A stretch of 32,449 bases of DNA, from the NCBI GenBank assembly GCA_017619335.1, contig JAFZSP010000054.1:1-32449 (forward strand), read 5' to 3'. Positions 31,376 through 32,449 of this stretch are shown here, piece by piece. The number at the start of each line of letters is the position of its first letter. Position 1 is the first letter of the stretch. The translations under genes were made by a program, and so were the position numbers. The notes below the pieces were generated by a model. That model was not told the DNA's origin. It saw nothing but the letters and a program-made list of their open reading frames with translations, and ran no database searches. Source of the stretch: Bacteroidaceae bacterium. Its GTDB lineage: Bacteria > Bacteroidota > Bacteroidia > Bacteroidales > Bacteroidaceae.

Positions 31376-32449
31376 ATGACGACGAAAAGAACTGCCACGA
31401 TTCTTGCGCTGTTCGGCGCAGCATTGTTTACTTGCTTCCATTTGCCGGTGCAGGCACAAATCACCGAACGTACACGGCCCGCCGAGTGGTCACAACTGGT
31501 GGAGGGAGCGCGCTTCATGGACCGCTTCCTGCCGATGGAAGGTTCACAGCTGCGGAACGATGTCTGGGGTGCCGACTATGTGCGTCCGCGACTGACAGAC
31601 AACGGTATAGAAGATCCCCAGTGGAGTTACTGGGGCGGCAATATCGTGCTGGGCGAGGACGGCCTGTGGCATCACTTTGTCGCCGCATGGCCCGAGGGTG
31701 CCAAGAAAGGTCACATGGAATGGTCGCGTTCCTGGGTTATTCATGCCGTGGGACCCACGATGCACGGCCCCTTCCAGCCGCGTCAGGTCGTGGGCAAAGG
31801 ACACAACCCCGAGATTTACCGCACCGACGACGGCACATGGGTGCTCTATGTGATTGATGGGCGTTACACGGCCAAGAGCTTGGACGGCCCGTGGGAGTAC
31901 GGCAAGTTCGACTTCGACCCGCAGGGCAAACCCATCATTGAAGGACTGTCCAACCTCAGCTTCGCCCGCCGTCCCGAGGGTGGCTGGCTGATGGTCTGTC
32001 GCGGCGGCGGCATCTGGACAAGTGACGACGGGCTCTCCACCTGGCGTCAGGTCTCCGAGGGTTCTGTCTATCCCAAGGTGGATGGCCGTTTCGAAGACCC
32101 CGTGCTCTGGCGCGACTCTGTGCAGTATAACCTCATCGTCAACGACTGGTTGGGACGCATCGCTTACTACCTGCGCTCGGCCGACGGCCTCCACTGGCAA
32201 GTAGATGACGGAGAAGCTTATATGCCTGGAATTGCGAGACATAAGGACGGTAGCTCGGAGGATTGGTTTAAGTACGAACGCATGCGTATCGTGCAGGACA
32301 AATACGGTCGTGCCGTGCAAGCCAACTTCGCCGTGATAGACACCATCAAGTGGGACGACCAACCCCTGGACCGCCACAGTTCCAAGAATATCTGCATCCC
32401 GCTGGACCCGGGACTGCTGCTGGCGCAGAATGGAGAATGGAAAATGGAG
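31376..32449 (+). CDS. Exported propeller-type glycosidase-like protein, 3' end cut by window
   Basis: An open frame of 358 codons starting MTTKRTATILALFGAALFTC with a signal peptide (cleavage near PVQA/Q), still open at the window edge. It has repeated beta-propeller blade patterns: WSYWGGNIVLGEDGLWHHF, HNPEIYRTDDGTWVLYVID, LSFARRPEGGWLMVCRGG, FEDPVLWRDSVQYNLIVND and IAYYLRSADGLHWQ. This is the fold shared by GH43, GH32, GH68 and GH117-type enzymes. The Glu/Asp in FEDPVLW and the Asn/Glu in HNPEIY are candidate active-site positions, but I cannot assign a family. It starts 19 bases after the GH43-thioredoxin gene and is surely co-transcribed. The last codons (QNGEWKME) look like simple repeat, so the stop is probably near. 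Confidence 0.75.
   Translation, partial: MTTKRTATILALFGAALFTCFHLPVQAQITERTRPAEWSQLVEGARFMDRFLPMEGSQLRNDVWGADYVRPRLTDNGIEDPQWSYWGGNIVLGEDGLWHHFVAAWPEGAKKGHMEWSRSWVIHAVGPTMHGPFQPRQVVGKGHNPEIYRTDDGTWVLYVIDGRYTAKSLDGPWEYGKFDFDPQGKPIIEGLSNLSFARRPEGGWLMVCRGGGIWTSDDGLSTWRQVSEGSVYPKVDGRFEDPVLWRDSVQYNLIVNDWLGRIAYYLRSADGLHWQVDDGEAYMPGIARHKDGSSEDWFKYERMRIVQDKYGRAVQANFAVIDTIKWDDQPLDRHSSKNICIPLDPGLLLAQNGEWKME

Overview
The window looks like a chromosome segment of an anaerobic Bacteroidota, most likely Prevotella or a close relative. The signs are: repeated promoters of the Bacteroidota type (TAnnTTTG at -7, often seen as gcaaaggta on the opposite strand) with little Shine-Dalgarno signal; a complete Bat aerotolerance cluster; a DUF4295 gene beside rpmB and rpmG; a 'smalltalk' peptide gene; a BT4734-type primase/VirE gene; and roughly 50% GC housekeeping genes interrupted by an AT-richer accessory block.

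Left accessory region (1-7100). A smalltalk peptide gene with its own terminator lies at the left edge. It converges with a primase/VirE-helicase gene that has repeat clusters on both sides. Next come an unrecognised 439-residue protein and, divergent from it, a long, highly structured 5' leader (4541-4835) followed by a stand-alone PD-(D/E)XK protein of the HsdR-N type. Then comes a minimal nucleotidyltransferase (MntA-like antitoxin) whose HEPN toxin survives only as a C-terminal stub. A divergent promoter module occurs three times in this region; two copies share 39 identical bases.

Core region (7101-27590, all minus strand). Read in the direction of transcription it holds: a reverse rubrerythrin; an acidic-tailed protein; a sodium:solute symporter; map; tsaD; pncC; rpmB-rpmG-DUF4295 with its own promoter and terminator; ftsY-rimO-HU-HU/LysM (four genes joined by 4-base overlaps); then moxR, DUF58, a bat-linked membrane protein, batA, a fused batB-batC, batD, batE, a PAP2 phosphatase and an acyltransferase-3. 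The MoxR/DUF58/Bat set is the envelope complex linked to aerotolerance in Bacteroides. The second HU protein appears to be membrane-anchored, with a DNA-binding head inside and a LysM domain outside.

Right region (27747-32449, plus strand). Glutamine-dependent NAD synthetase nadE is followed at short spacing by an exported GH43-like propeller fused to a TlpA-type thioredoxin domain. A second exported propeller protein follows and runs off the window. These last two look like a small carbohydrate-utilisation unit.

The best candidates for something undescribed are the structured RNA leader with its nuclease-like gene, the membrane-tethered HU/LysM protein and the GH43-thioredoxin fusion. No tRNA, rRNA, CRISPR array, integrase or intact insertion sequence was seen.
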